Shown: positions 26,547-35,751 of the stretch, in pieces
How positions within the stretch are numbered: the stretch's first letter is position 1
Layout: each line of letters begins with the position of its first letter
Source of the DNA: Actinomycetota bacterium
GTDB taxonomy: Bacteria > Actinomycetota > Actinomycetes > Nanopelagicales > Nanopelagicaceae
Assembly (NCBI GenBank): GCA_009698615.1
Contig: WLPU01000014.1
Coordinates: forward strand, 1 to 50,080
Reading direction: 5' to 3'
Length of the DNA: 50,080 nt
The notes under the pieces: model-generated
What the model saw: the letters and a program-made list of their open reading frames with translations, nothing else
The model's database searches: none
What the model was told of the DNA's origin: nothing
Program-made: the position numbers and the translations under genes

Positions 26547-26564
26547 GCAAATTCCGGTTGCTAA

Positions 26565-29500
26565 TTAAGCAGAGTCAGCATCGCGAAGACGTTGAGAAAT
26601 CACTTCAGTAACGCCGTCTCCGCGCATCGTGACGCCATAGAGTGCATCCGCAATTTCCATAGTTCGCTTTTGGTGAGTAATGATGATCAGCTGAGAACTC
26701 TCCCGCAGCTCTTCAAGAACTCCAAGTAGCCGCCCAAGGTTGACATCATCAAGAGCAGCTTCAACTTCATCGAGTACATAGAAGGGACTTGGCCTTGCCT
26801 TGAAGATTGCAACCAAGAGCGCAATTGCAGCCAAAGATTTTTCTCCGCCCGAAAGGAGGGAGAGACGTTTAATGCGCTTTCCGGGTGGCCTGGCTTCTAC
26901 ATCTACACCGGTATTGAGAAGATCATCAGGTTCGGTCAAGATCAGGCGACCATCTCCACCAGGAAACAGGCGAGCAAAAATCTCTTCGAAATGACGGGAG
27001 GTATCTTCATAAGCTTCCATAAAGATTTGTTGTACGCGCTCATCAACTTCTTTGATGATATCCAACAGATCTTTCTTAGTTTTCTTCAAGTCCTCTAATT
27101 GTTCTGCCAGGTAGCGCAAACGCTCTTCTAGTGAGCCGTATTCTTCAAGGGCAAGAGGATTAATCTTTCCAAGCAGTGCCAAAGAACGCTCTGTATTTGC
27201 TAGGCGCTTCTCTTGCTGATCGCGGCGATAAGGAATCAATTCCGTAGCAATAATCTGGCCATCTTCTTGTTCGATAAATGTAGGGACATCATTTTCTGGG
27301 CCGTATTCTGAAATCAAGGTGTGAACGTCCACGCCAAGTTCTTCAACTGCTTTGAGTTCAAGTTGCTCAATGCGCATGCGTTGCTCTGCCCGTGCAATTT
27401 CATCTTGGTGCACGCTCGATGTGAGTTGTTCCATCTCTACAGAAAGCTCCCTGGCGCGGGCGCGGATAGTTAATGTCTCACCTTCTCGCGAGGCGCGTGA
27501 TTCCTCTAAGCGACCTCTTTCGGTGGCAGCCTTTGCAATCGAGCGTTCGATATGAATGAGCGCTTCGTAGGCAGATTCTGCAATAGTTTGAGAAATCACC
27601 GCACCTTGTGCACGTGCACCGCGTCGATTGACAGCGCGTTCGGATGCTTCGCGTTCTGCGCGGGCTGCATCTTCGAGCGCTTTTGCGCGAGCTGCTAATG
27701 AATCAACGCGCTCTTCACTTGTACGAACCGCCAGACGGGCTTCAACTTCAGTTGTGCGAGCCAAGGAAACTTCGGCGCGAATAACATCAGAACGCGAGTG
27801 GCTAGGTTCCTCAACGCTTCCGTGATGGTGAAGCTGGTCTTGCGCAATTACTAATTCGCTTTCATCGCGAGTTTTGGCCGATGTCGCCTCGGCAATTGCC
27901 GAATTCAATCTTTCTACTTCTGCGCGAGCAGATTTGGCATGTTGGCCAGCAACGGAGAGTTGTTCGGTGAGTGCTGCAATACGAGCATCTGATTCGTTGA
28001 GTTGTGAAAGCGCTGAATCAAATTCGCCCTGACGGGCGGCTAGTTCGCCCTCTGCCGTCCCAATCTCAAAGCGAAGTCGCTCGCAATCGTGCGTGATTTT
28101 CGAAACCTTAGTGGTGAGCTCCTCGATCAACGCCTTAATCTCAATCAAAGAAGTGGAGGATTTCGATCCGCCTCGCGCTCTAGATTGAGTGAAAAGGTCT
28201 CCATCTCGCGTTACAACGCTCAAATGCGAATGGGATCCAATGATTGATTGTGCGGTGCGCGCATCATCGGCAACCACTGTTGTAGCCAGAAGGTCGCGCA
28301 AGAGTGAATCAATTGTGGATGAGCGCATATGGGAGGTCAATGGAGTTAATCCTGAAGGGATTGATTTGTTGCCTTGTCCATCACCCGCAGATAGAACAAG
28401 TAAGTCTGCTTGGCCCAAATTCTCATTGCGAAGTGTCGTTAGTGCAGTAACGGCCGTTGAGAGATCTTGAACAACAACCGCATCGGCTAACGAGCCCAAG
28501 GCTGCTGCAGCTGCCGCTTCCCATCCAGAGTCAATCTCAACAAGGGATGCAATGCTTCCAAGAATTTGAATTCCTCGAGAATCCTTTAACAGCGCAGCGG
28601 CACCATCACGAGTTTGTGATGTCAACTGCATGGCTTCAAGTTTTGATTCGAGGGCATTGCGCTCGCGATCGGCACCTCGTTCTTGCTCAACAAGAGCGCT
28701 GTGTTTGGTCTTTGCCGAAGCTAAATTATTTTGAGCCTTTTCAAATTGAGAATCCAGACCCATCTCCCCGGAATCTGCACTAGCGATATCTAATTCATGC
28801 GCCGAATACTCTTGTTGGGCGGTATCTGCACGATTTTGCGCATCATCACGAGCCTTTGTAAGTCGACTAATTTCTTCGGCTATGGCATCCAAGCGCGCGG
28901 CTAAGGACTTGATATGTCCTTCTTGACGAGCGGTACCTTCGCGCTGATCAGCTAAAGCGCGAAGTGCTGCGGCAACCCGATCATCTTCGGCTTTGAGTTG
29001 CGCCTCGGCTGTTGCAAGTGCGGTAGTTGCAATGTGTAGTTGCGCCCGAGAGGTTTCAACACCCTCACGTAAAACTTGTTCTTCTTGCCGCAATGCAAGA
29101 GCTTCGCGATCCAAACTTTCTGGATCACGGCCTGCGGTGCGGGCTTCTTCTGCCTCCTCTGCCAAAAAGCGCGAGCGCTCCTGAGCCAAAGATGCTGTAC
29201 CGCGAAACTTTTCACGCAACCCATTAAGTCTGTAATAAGTATCTTGAGCCTGAACCAATAATGGATTATCAATTGCACTTTGCGCATCTAGCGCTTCTTC
29301 TCGGGCGCGCGCTCTATCTAAATCTGCTTCAACTAGCGCGCGACGCTCGCGAAGTGCAGTCTCATCGGCTACTTCTGCATTCAGAGTTTTAGTCAACGAC
29401 ATAAGGTCATCGGCCAGCAAGCGCAACTTCGCATCGCGTAAATCAGCTTGGATAGTGGCGGCTTTCTTTGCAACCTCTGCTTGCTTGCCTAATGGACGCA

Positions 29501-30104
29501 ATTGGCGACGCAATTCGACTGTGAGATCTTGAATACGAGCGAGATTTGCTTGCATCGAATCTAGCTTGCGGATCGCTTTTTCTTTGCGCTTGCGATGTTT
29601 GAGTACACCGGCTGCTTCTTCGATAAACCCACGACGCTCTTGGGGATTAGCCATCAAAATGGCATCGAGTTGGCCTTGGCCCACAATGACGTGCATTTCG
29701 CGCCCAATACCGCTATCGCTGAGCAGTTCTTGAATATCTAGAAGGCGGGATGCATCTCCGTTAATTTGATATTCACTTGTGCCATTTCGGAAAAGTATGC
29801 GAGAAATTGTGACTTCGGTGTAATCAATGGGCAGGGCGCCGTCGGTATTATCAATTGTTACAGCGACTTCAGCGCGGCCTAAAGGTGCGCGCCCGCTCGT
29901 ACCAGCGAAAATAACATCTTCCATTTTTCCGCCACGCAACGACTTCGCACCTTGTTCACCCATAACCCACGAGAGAGCATCAACAACATTGCTCTTACCC
30001 GAGCCGTTGGGACCCACCACGCAGGTGATCCCTCGTTCAAGACGCAGGGTGGTCGATGAGGCGAAGGACTTAAAGCCCTTGAGCGTGATGCTCTTCAAAT
30101 ACAC
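26565..30104 (-). CDS. smc: chromosome segregation protein SMC
   Basis: 1179 residues. N-terminal Walker A GPNGSGKSNVVDALSW (near residue 32), two long coiled coils around a hinge (about 500-660, GIQILGSIASLVEID), and the C-terminal signature LSGGEKSLAA with Walker B FYVLDEVEAALDD. It compacts and resolves chromosomes as a dimer with ScpAB. GTG start. It follows rnc by 21 bases. Full length for the family. Confidence 0.97.
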   Translation of the reverse strand: MYLKSITLKGFKSFASSTTLRLERGITCVVGPNGSGKSNVVDALSWVMGEQGAKSLRGGKMEDVIFAGTSGRAPLGRAEVAVTIDNTDGALPIDYTEVTISRILFRNGTSEYQINGDASRLLDIQELLSDSGIGREMHVIVGQGQLDAILMANPQERRGFIEEAAGVLKHRKRKEKAIRKLDSMQANLARIQDLTVELRRQLRPLGKQAEVAKKAATIQADLRDAKLRLLADDLMSLTKTLNAEVADETALRERRALVEADLDRARAREEALDAQSAIDNPLLVQAQDTYYRLNGLREKFRGTASLAQERSRFLAEEAEEARTAGRDPESLDREALALRQEEQVLREGVETSRAQLHIATTALATAEAQLKAEDDRVAAALRALADQREGTARQEGHIKSLAARLDAIAEEISRLTKARDDAQNRADTAQQEYSAHELDIASADSGEMGLDSQFEKAQNNLASAKTKHSALVEQERGADRERNALESKLEAMQLTSQTRDGAAALLKDSRGIQILGSIASLVEIDSGWEAAAAAALGSLADAVVVQDLSTAVTALTTLRNENLGQADLLVLSAGDGQGNKSIPSGLTPLTSHMRSSTIDSLLRDLLATTVVADDARTAQSIIGSHSHLSVVTRDGDLFTQSRARGGSKSSTSLIEIKALIEELTTKVSKITHDCERLRFEIGTAEGELAARQGEFDSALSQLNESDARIAALTEQLSVAGQHAKSARAEVERLNSAIAEATSAKTRDESELVIAQDQLHHHGSVEEPSHSRSDVIRAEVSLARTTEVEARLAVRTSEERVDSLAARAKALEDAARAEREASERAVNRRGARAQGAVISQTIAESAYEALIHIERSIAKAATERGRLEESRASREGETLTIRARARELSVEMEQLTSSVHQDEIARAEQRMRIEQLELKAVEELGVDVHTLISEYGPENDVPTFIEQEDGQIIATELIPYRRDQQEKRLANTERSLALLGKINPLALEEYGSLEERLRYLAEQLEDLKKTKKDLLDIIKEVDERVQQIFMEAYEDTSRHFEEIFARLFPGGDGRLILTEPDDLLNTGVDVEARPPGKRIKRLSLLSGGEKSLAAIALLVAIFKARPSPFYVLDEVEAALDDVNLGRLLGVLEELRESSQLIIITHQKRTMEIADALYGVTMRGDGVTEVISQRLRDADSA

Positions 30105-30125
30105 GGAGCAAACCTACCGCAGGGG

Positions 30126-30785
30126 TTAACTTTCTGAGGTCACGCTTAAAATCTCGTAGGCGTTGCGGGCAGCAAATTGTTCGGCTTCTCGCTTGGATTT
30201 TCCTTCGCCCTGGGCTATGGCGCAACCACCGACCATCGCAACTGCGACAAAGCTCTTGTCGTGATCTGGGCCAGATTCTGTCACGACATATTCAGGCGAA
30301 CCCACACCTTGTGCCGCAGTGAGTTCTTGCAGGGCGGTTTTTCCGTCCAAGGCCACGCCTTTGGCCATTGCAGATTCGAGTGTGTCATTGATCAGGGATG
30401 CAACGATGGCGGTGGTTTTTTCAATGCCAGTTTCTAAATAGATAGCGCCAATCAGCGCTTCTAACGCATCGGCAAGGAGAGAATTCTTATCACGACCACC
30501 AGTGACTTCTTCGCCTTTTCCTAAGCGAATATATTCGCCCAGGTGCAAAGTGCGAGCAATATCTGCCAGCGCTCGCATATTCACAATGCCTGATCGCAAA
30601 GGAGAGAGACGACTTTCATCAAGATCTGGAAATCTACGATAAAGCTCGGCAGTAACTATCAAGCCCAGGACAGAATCGCCTAAGAATTCAAGGCGTTCAT
30701 TAGTTTCTACGCCACCGGTTTCATATGCGAATGAGCGGTGCGTTAACGCTAACTCCAACAGTTGCGGGTGAAAATCAACCCCCAA
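30126..30785 (-). CDS. rnc: ribonuclease III
   Basis: 219 residues with the RNase III signature NERLEFLGDSVLGL (about residues 28-41), a second acidic site DALEALIGAIYLE, and a C-terminal dsRNA-binding domain (ALQELTAAQG, SKREAEQFAARNA). It cleaves structured rRNA precursors and mRNAs. The TTG at 30785 lacks a ribosome site. The frame is open upstream, and a CTG at 30809 with CGAGG six bases before it would add eight residues that fit the usual N-terminal helix. It follows rpmF. Confidence 0.95.
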   Translation of the reverse strand: MGVDFHPQLLELALTHRSFAYETGGVETNERLEFLGDSVLGLIVTAELYRRFPDLDESRLSPLRSGIVNMRALADIARTLHLGEYIRLGKGEEVTGGRDKNSLLADALEALIGAIYLETGIEKTTAIVASLINDTLESAMAKGVALDGKTALQELTAAQGVGSPEYVVTESGPDHDKSFVAVAMVGGCAIAQGEGKSKREAEQFAARNAYEILSVTSES

Positions 30786-30810
30786 CGCTGTTGCTAACTT
30801 TGAATACAGA

Positions 30811-30984
30811 TCAGACCTCGATTACCTGACGGCGGTTGTACATGCCACAGGTTGGACAAGCTGTGTGTTGCAATTTTGGTTGCTGGCACTGTGGGCATGC
30901 GGCAAGGGCAGCTGCAGTTGTCTTCCACTGGCTACGACGTGAGCGCGTCTTTGAACGCGACATTTTTCGCTTTGGTACTGGCAC
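30811..30984 (-). CDS. rpmF: 50S ribosomal protein L32
   Basis: A 57-residue protein beginning VPVPKRKMSRS (GTG start at 30984) with the zinc-ribbon Cys pairs CPQC and CPTC, so it is the zinc-binding form. The start is preferred over the internal ATG at 30963 because L32 proteins begin with this Pro-Lys-Arg-Lys segment and AAGGG lies 7 bases upstream. It sits between DUF177 and rnc as in most Actinobacteria; it is too short for a 60-codon cut-off. Confidence 0.96.
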   Translation of the reverse strand: MPVPKRKMSRSKTRSRRSQWKTTAAALAACPQCQQPKLQHTACPTCGMYNRRQVIEV

Positions 30985-31073
30985 TGGTCGTCCCTTACTC
31001 TCTTGTGAAATTTCTTCTGAAATTCATCAGGGGGCAAGTATCCCCTAAAAAGCCCAATTCTTGAAATCGAGCC

Positions 31074-31685
31074 TTACATCTGGCTGAGGTTACCGTTGGG
31101 CTCGTCATCTTGATCCAAACCATGGACAGCGCCAAGCCCCGCCCATCGTGGGTCAATCACCTCATGGATATGGTCTGGCGCAAGTGCGCTCCATCGAACC
31201 CCACACCCCGCGCACAAACCTGGGCAATCTGGAGCACAGAGCGGATTAATAGGTAGATCCAGAACGATTGCATCACGAATCGGTATCTCTAAATTAATGA
31301 TGTCACCTTCCATCATTAAATCATCGTCGTCATCGAGATCATCTGCTTCTTGTCTGGCTCTTTTACGTTCGGCTTTGGTGTGCGCCTTTTGAGGTTCATA
31401 GCGATAGAGCTCTTGGATACGACGATCAATATCAAGTTCGATTGGCTCAAGACATCGCATGCATTCACCATCGGCAATGGCAGATAAATCCGCACTGACC
31501 AAAACACCTTCAGTGACCGATTCAAGTCGAAGTTCAAGGTGGACATCTTCGCCGGCTAGAACTGCAATCACATCAATGCCCACTGGCTCTGGCACCGTGA
31601 TGTCGATCGAGTATTCCTTCATCTCCCCCGCTCTGCGAGGGAGTTCATGGGAATTAAAGAGGTAAACCTCAGAGGGGCGAGGCAT
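31074..31685 (-). CDS. DUF177 (YceD) family protein
   Basis: 203 residues of the YceD/DUF177 family, nearly always encoded just before rpmF and linked to 23S rRNA and ribosome maturation. The DGECMRCLEPIE motif and the downstream cysteines (CAPDCPGLCAGC) form a probable metal site. An acidic stretch (DDLDDDDDLMMEGD) lies in the middle. An 89-base gap with a small GGGG/CCCC hairpin separates it from rpmF. Confidence 0.9.
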   Translation of the reverse strand: MPRPSEVYLFNSHELPRRAGEMKEYSIDITVPEPVGIDVIAVLAGEDVHLELRLESVTEGVLVSADLSAIADGECMRCLEPIELDIDRRIQELYRYEPQKAHTKAERKRARQEADDLDDDDDLMMEGDIINLEIPIRDAIVLDLPINPLCAPDCPGLCAGCGVRWSALAPDHIHEVIDPRWAGLGAVHGLDQDDEPNGNLSQM

Positions 31686-31690
31686 GAGAA

Positions 31691-32173
31691 CTATTTATCA
31701 GTAGAAAGTTGCGATAATGCATCATTTTCATGCGCACCAGCTAAACGTTCGCGACCACGGGCAACTGCATCTGAAGTCTTGGTCAGGATCACTTCAAGTG
31801 TGGCAAGGCGTGAATCAATATAAGCCTCAACTTCTTCGCGCTCGCGATCTGCGGTTTCATGTACTTCAGCAAGGATTCGAGCTGCCTCATCTCTGGCCGC
31901 TTGTACGATCGCTGTTTGTTCGACCATGCGTGATACTTCTTCGCGTGCAATTGAGATCAATGATTCAGCACTGGAATGTCCCTCTTCAATAATGGCATCG
32001 CGTGCATCCAAAAGATTCTGCGCCTTGACAAGGTCGTGTGGCAATAGCGTGCGGGCTTCGTCTAAAACCTCTAGCAAATCTCCACGGTGAACAACGCACG
32101 AGGCAGACAAAGGAACGCTCCTAGCCTCTTCCACGATCGTAATCGCTGTGACGAGTTTCTCGACTGAATCCAT
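31691..32173 (-). CDS. coiled-coil protein of the coaD-rpmF interval (DivIVA-like)
   Basis: 160 residues, mostly predicted helix with heptad-like Ala/Leu/Glu spacing from about 60 to 150. Homologues at this locus in other Actinobacteria are often labelled ATP synthase subunit b or cell-division initiation protein, but no membrane segment is present here. A role in cell-wall or pole organisation is possible from the DivIVA-like character; function is not established. It lies 3 bases after coaD and 5 bases before DUF177. Confidence 0.75.
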   Translation of the reverse strand: MDSVEKLVTAITIVEEARSVPLSASCVVHRGDLLEVLDEARTLLPHDLVKAQNLLDARDAIIEEGHSSAESLISIAREEVSRMVEQTAIVQAARDEAARILAEVHETADREREEVEAYIDSRLATLEVILTKTSDAVARGRERLAGAHENDALSQLSTDK

Positions 32174-32176
32174 GAA

Positions 32177-32656
32177 TCACTTCCCTGCTTGAACTTTGCG
32201 TAGCGCTGCGTTGACATTGGCTGGAACCATCGTAGAGACATCTCCGCCGTAATGTGCCAATTCTTTGACTAATGATGACGATAGAAACGAATGCGCTGGA
32301 GCGGTGGCCATAAACATGGTCTCAACCCCTGCCGCTTGAAGATTCACTTGGGCCATCTGGAGTTCGTAATCAAAGTCAGTAACAGCCCGAAGGCCTTTAA
32401 CGATTGACTTAATATTGTTTTTAGCACAGTAGTCGACAAGTAACCCATACCAGGAATCGACGATCACATTAGAAAACTTCTTTGTATTTTCCGAGATCAT
32501 CTCAATGCGCTCTGCCACCGTGAATAAACTAGATTTTGTTCGGTTTTCTAGAACAGCAACGATGACCTGATCGAAATGCTTGCTGGCTCGTTCGATAATG
32601 TCGAGATGCCCAAAAGTGATTGGATCGAAGGATCCAGGACACACAGCGCTTTTCAT
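32177..32656 (-). CDS. coaD: phosphopantetheine adenylyltransferase
   Basis: 159 residues starting MKSAVCPGSFDPITFGHLD, which contains the nucleotidyltransferase motif T/HxGH. The ATG at 32656 is chosen; a longer frame runs back into rsmD. It transfers AMP to 4'-phosphopantetheine in coenzyme A synthesis. The SSSLVKELA motif near the C-terminus is typical. Twenty-nine bases after the rsmD stop. Confidence 0.96.
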   Translation of the reverse strand: MKSAVCPGSFDPITFGHLDIIERASKHFDQVIVAVLENRTKSSLFTVAERIEMISENTKKFSNVIVDSWYGLLVDYCAKNNIKSIVKGLRAVTDFDYELQMAQVNLQAAGVETMFMATAPAHSFLSSSLVKELAHYGGDVSTMVPANVNAALRKVQAGK

Positions 32657-32685
32657 GTCGCAAACGCTAGCAATTAATGCTGTGC

Positions 32686-33261
32686 TTATCCATTCTGCGC
32701 GGGGATTGCGTAGTAAATAACCGCTTGACCATAATTTCGCTCGCGCAGTGCCTCGAATCCCTCTGGCCACTCAAATGCCGACCTCTTACTCGCTCGCTCT
32801 ACCGCTACAACCACATCTGCTCGCAGAAATCCACCAGAGTGTAAAAATCTTAAGCACGCGTAAAGATCTCCATCCGGAAAGTCATAGGGAGGATCCAAGT
32901 AAATAATGTGGTAATTGGTTGGCGCAGTAGATTCTAAAAATTTCTGCACTGACATGGCATACAGATGAAACTTGCCAGCAGGTTTACTTGCCATGACTAA
33001 CTCTGAATTAGTAGAAATAGTTCTATTTGCTCGCTCGTCTTTCTCCACGCAGTGCACAAGTGTTGCGCCTCTGGAAAGTGCCTCAAGGCCAATCGCTCCA
33101 GAACCGGCAAAAAGATCTAAGAAATTCAAACCAAGAAAATCTCCAAATTCCGACAGTAAAGATGAGAATAAACCTTCGCGAGCTCGATCAGATGTCGGAC
33201 GAGTGGCGCCGGCAACTGATGCCAAGGTGCGTCCCTTCGCGACTCCAGCGATGATTCTCAT
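32686..33261 (-). CDS. rsmD: 16S rRNA (guanine-966-N2)-methyltransferase RsmD
   Basis: 191 residues of the RsmD family. The start MRIIAGVAKGRTL, the SAM-binding NFLDLFAGSGAIGLEALSRGA and the catalytic LDPPYDFPDGDLY are all present. It methylates G966 of 16S rRNA on the assembled 30S subunit. It is located between recG and coaD in the order shared across bacteria. Confidence 0.95.
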   Translation of the reverse strand: MRIIAGVAKGRTLASVAGATRPTSDRAREGLFSSLLSEFGDFLGLNFLDLFAGSGAIGLEALSRGATLVHCVEKDERANRTISTNSELVMASKPAGKFHLYAMSVQKFLESTAPTNYHIIYLDPPYDFPDGDLYACLRFLHSGGFLRADVVVAVERASKRSAFEWPEGFEALRERNYGQAVIYYAIPAQNG

Positions 33262-33276
33262 GGGTAAATATTACTT

Positions 33277-35448
33277 TCAACCCTTGTCGATGTATTCAGC
33301 AGCGGCATCTGCTTGCAGTAGCGCAAGGGCTTTGGCTAACTCTGGGGCAGCCGCCAAAGTGGGATCTGCGTCAATGATGCGCTGAGCATTTGTGCGCGCA
33401 AGATCGATAAGCCCTTCATCCCTCAACACCCGCAACAATCGAAGGTGTGAGCGAGTCCCAGATTGATTTGCTCCAAGGACATCGCCTTCGCGACGTTGTT
33501 CTAAATCAATCCGTGAAAGTTCGAAGCCATCGAGTGTTGCACCCACGGCATCAAGTCGTTGGCGAGCCAGTGCATCTGGGGGCGCATTGGTGACCAATAA
33601 GCAAAGTCCAGGAGATGTTCCACGTCCAACACGACCCCTGAGCTGATGAAGTTGCGATACACCAAATCGATCAGCATCCATGATGACCATAATCGTTGCG
33701 TTGGGAACATCGACCCCAACTTCGATCACTGTCGTGGTTACAAGAACATCAATTTCGCCCATTGTGAATGAGCGCATCGTGGCATCCTTTTCTTCAGAGC
33801 CTAGTTGGCCGTGCAAAATTGCCACCCGCAGACCTTTGAGAGGGCCAGAGTGCAATGTAGGTGCAAGTTCTTCAACGCTCGCCAATTCTGATGTAGTAGT
33901 TCCGAACAGGAAATCCATATCTGAATCTGTAGGAGCACTTGCGCTTATGCGCGGAGCGACTACATAGGCTTGATGTCCCAACGCTACTTCCTCCTTGATG
34001 CGAGACCATGCTCGCTCCATGAAGGCTGGCTTTTCTAAACTTGGCACAACATGTGTAGTGATGGGTTGACGACCTAGTGGTAATTCGCGAAGCGTGGAAA
34101 TGTCTAGATCTCCAAAAACTGTCATGGCAACCGTGCGCGGAATTGGCGTTGCAGTCATCACCAAAAGGTGGGGAGGAAATTCGGCTTTACTTTTTAAGGC
34201 GTCACGCTGCTCGACACCAAATCGATGCTGCTCATCAACAATGATTAGCCCGAGATCTTTGAAAGCAACACTCTCCCCCAGCAGCGCATGAGTTCCGATC
34301 ACAATTCCTGCGTCCCCTGAAGCGGCAAGTGCTAAAGACTCATTCCGAGATGCCGCGCTCTGAGATCCAGTAATCAAAGTTATTTGGGTTGCATGTTCGC
34401 CTCCACCGAGCATGCCTCCATGAGCCAAGGGTCCGAGCAATTTTTCTAAAGTTCGAAGGTGCTGTTGTGCTAAAACTTCAGTAGGGGCAAGCAATGCGGC
34501 TTGGCCACCGCTATCGACAACGGCGAGCGCTGCACGAATAGCAACAACGGTCTTGCCGGACCCAACTTCTCCTTGCAAAAGACGGTGCATGGGGTGTGAT
34601 GCCGATAAATCATTCTCAATTTCTGAAACAACGCTTCGCTGTCCGCCCGTTAACTCAAAAGGAAGAGATTTATCAAAGGCATCCAAAAGACCTCCAGATC
34701 GAACAGGACGCGCTGTTGCCTTCAGTTTTCGTAACTCTTGGCGCCGAACTACAAGTAATAACTGCAAGAGAAATGCTTCATCAAAAGTGAGTCGCTCACG
34801 TGCTTTCTCTGCGGCATCAATATCGAAGGGCTGATGAAGAGCAATGAGCGCATCTTTCAAGGATGTGTAGCCGTGCTCTAGTCGAATACTCTCTGGAAGA
34901 AAATCTGGAACTTCGTCAAGGGCATCAATCGCCAACGTCATGCATTGAGCAACTTTCCACGATGGAAGTTTCGCTGTAGCTGGATAGACAGGTAAGTACT
35001 TACCAGCAAAATCATCGACAGCGCTATCAACATCTCCCCCGTCGGCAATGAGTTCATAATCTGGGTGGGCTAATTGACGTTTGCCCTTAAAGACACCAAC
35101 TTTGCCAGCAAATAAACCTTGGCGGCCAACTTTCAATTCTCTCTCTCGCCAAGCTTGATTAAAAAATGTTAAAGATAGTTTCGAACTTCCGTCCGTCACC
35201 ACTACTTCTAAAATAGTTCCCTTGCGGCCTTGCAAGGTGCGAGTACTTGCGCTAAATATCTCAGCAAGAATTGTTACTTCATCATCTGCCTTGAGCGTTG
35301 AGATATCAGTGAGCTCCCCACGGACGACATATCGGCGTGGGTAATGGCGGAGAAGATCTCCAACAGTTTTTGCCCCAATCCCCGTTGCAAGCACCTTTGC
35401 AGTGCGGTCCCCAACTACATCTACTAACTTGGTGTCCAGGGTGGCCAT
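33277..35448 (-). CDS. recG: ATP-dependent DNA helicase RecG
   Basis: About 723 residues. N-terminal wedge (OB-fold) domain, then superfamily 2 helicase motifs: GEVGSGKT (Walker A), DEQHRFG (DExH box), MTATPIPRT and the motif VI QLRGRVGRG. It reverses stalled replication forks and processes Holliday junctions. The ATG at 35448 is preferred to the GTG at 35454 by ribosome-site spacing. A small hairpin that can cover this site lies directly upstream. Confidence 0.96.
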   Translation of the reverse strand: MATLDTKLVDVVGDRTAKVLATGIGAKTVGDLLRHYPRRYVVRGELTDISTLKADDEVTILAEIFSASTRTLQGRKGTILEVVVTDGSSKLSLTFFNQAWRERELKVGRQGLFAGKVGVFKGKRQLAHPDYELIADGGDVDSAVDDFAGKYLPVYPATAKLPSWKVAQCMTLAIDALDEVPDFLPESIRLEHGYTSLKDALIALHQPFDIDAAEKARERLTFDEAFLLQLLLVVRRQELRKLKATARPVRSGGLLDAFDKSLPFELTGGQRSVVSEIENDLSASHPMHRLLQGEVGSGKTVVAIRAALAVVDSGGQAALLAPTEVLAQQHLRTLEKLLGPLAHGGMLGGGEHATQITLITGSQSAASRNESLALAASGDAGIVIGTHALLGESVAFKDLGLIIVDEQHRFGVEQRDALKSKAEFPPHLLVMTATPIPRTVAMTVFGDLDISTLRELPLGRQPITTHVVPSLEKPAFMERAWSRIKEEVALGHQAYVVAPRISASAPTDSDMDFLFGTTTSELASVEELAPTLHSGPLKGLRVAILHGQLGSEEKDATMRSFTMGEIDVLVTTTVIEVGVDVPNATIMVIMDADRFGVSQLHQLRGRVGRGTSPGLCLLVTNAPPDALARQRLDAVGATLDGFELSRIDLEQRREGDVLGANQSGTRSHLRLLRVLRDEGLIDLARTNAQRIIDADPTLAAAPELAKALALLQADAAAEYIDKG

Positions 35449-35457
35449 AGACACATT

Positions 35458-35475
35458 CTCCCTTGTAAAAGGGAG
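35458..35475 (-). promoter_or_regulatory. hairpin covering the recG ribosome site
   Basis: CTCCCTT and AAGGGAG form a 7-bp stem with a 4-base loop. On the minus strand the 3' arm is the GGGAG ribosome site of recG, nine bases before its ATG. Folding would reduce translation. Confidence 0.4.
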
Positions 35476-35558
35476 CGATTAGCGTAATGAAGGGCCTTGC
35501 GGCTATTCTTACCTCCGTTCATACGGCAGGCAATCTCAATTCTTGAAGGAGTACGACG

Positions 35559-35744
35559 ATGGCAGCAACATGCGATATCTGTGGCAAGGGACCAAGCTTT
35601 GGCAATAACGTCTCTCACTCACAGGTCAAAACTCGTCGTCGTTGGAATCCAAATATTCAGCGCGTACGTACCTTCATCGGTGGAACTTCCAAGCGCCAGA
35701 ACGTCTGCACCTCGTGCTTGAAAGCTGGAAAAGTTAGTCGTTAA
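35559..35744 (+). CDS. rpmB: 50S ribosomal protein L28
   Basis: 61 residues starting MAATCDICGKGPSFGNNVSH with Cys pairs CDIC and CTSC of the zinc-binding L28 form. A ribosome site GAAGGAG lies 9 bases before the ATG. It is divergent from recG over about 110 bases and convergent with thiL. A TATTCT about 40 bases upstream may be the -10 element. Confidence 0.96.
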   Translation: MAATCDICGKGPSFGNNVSHSQVKTRRRWNPNIQRVRTFIGGTSKRQNVCTSCLKAGKVSR

Positions 35745-35751
35745 TCACTTT

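Noticed and set aside
26800-29287. Many open frames of 60-110 codons antisense or out of frame within smc
   Set aside because: They lie wholly inside a well-supported SMC gene, have no family motifs, and reflect its codon pattern.
30822-31064. Open frames of about 70 codons on both strands overlapping rpmF
   Set aside because: The real product here is L32 on the minus strand; the frames are shadows of it and its leader.
32657-32770. 38-residue N-terminal extension of CoaD
   Set aside because: CoaD begins with the nucleotide-binding strand a few residues after its Met (ATG at 32656); the extension lies within rsmD.
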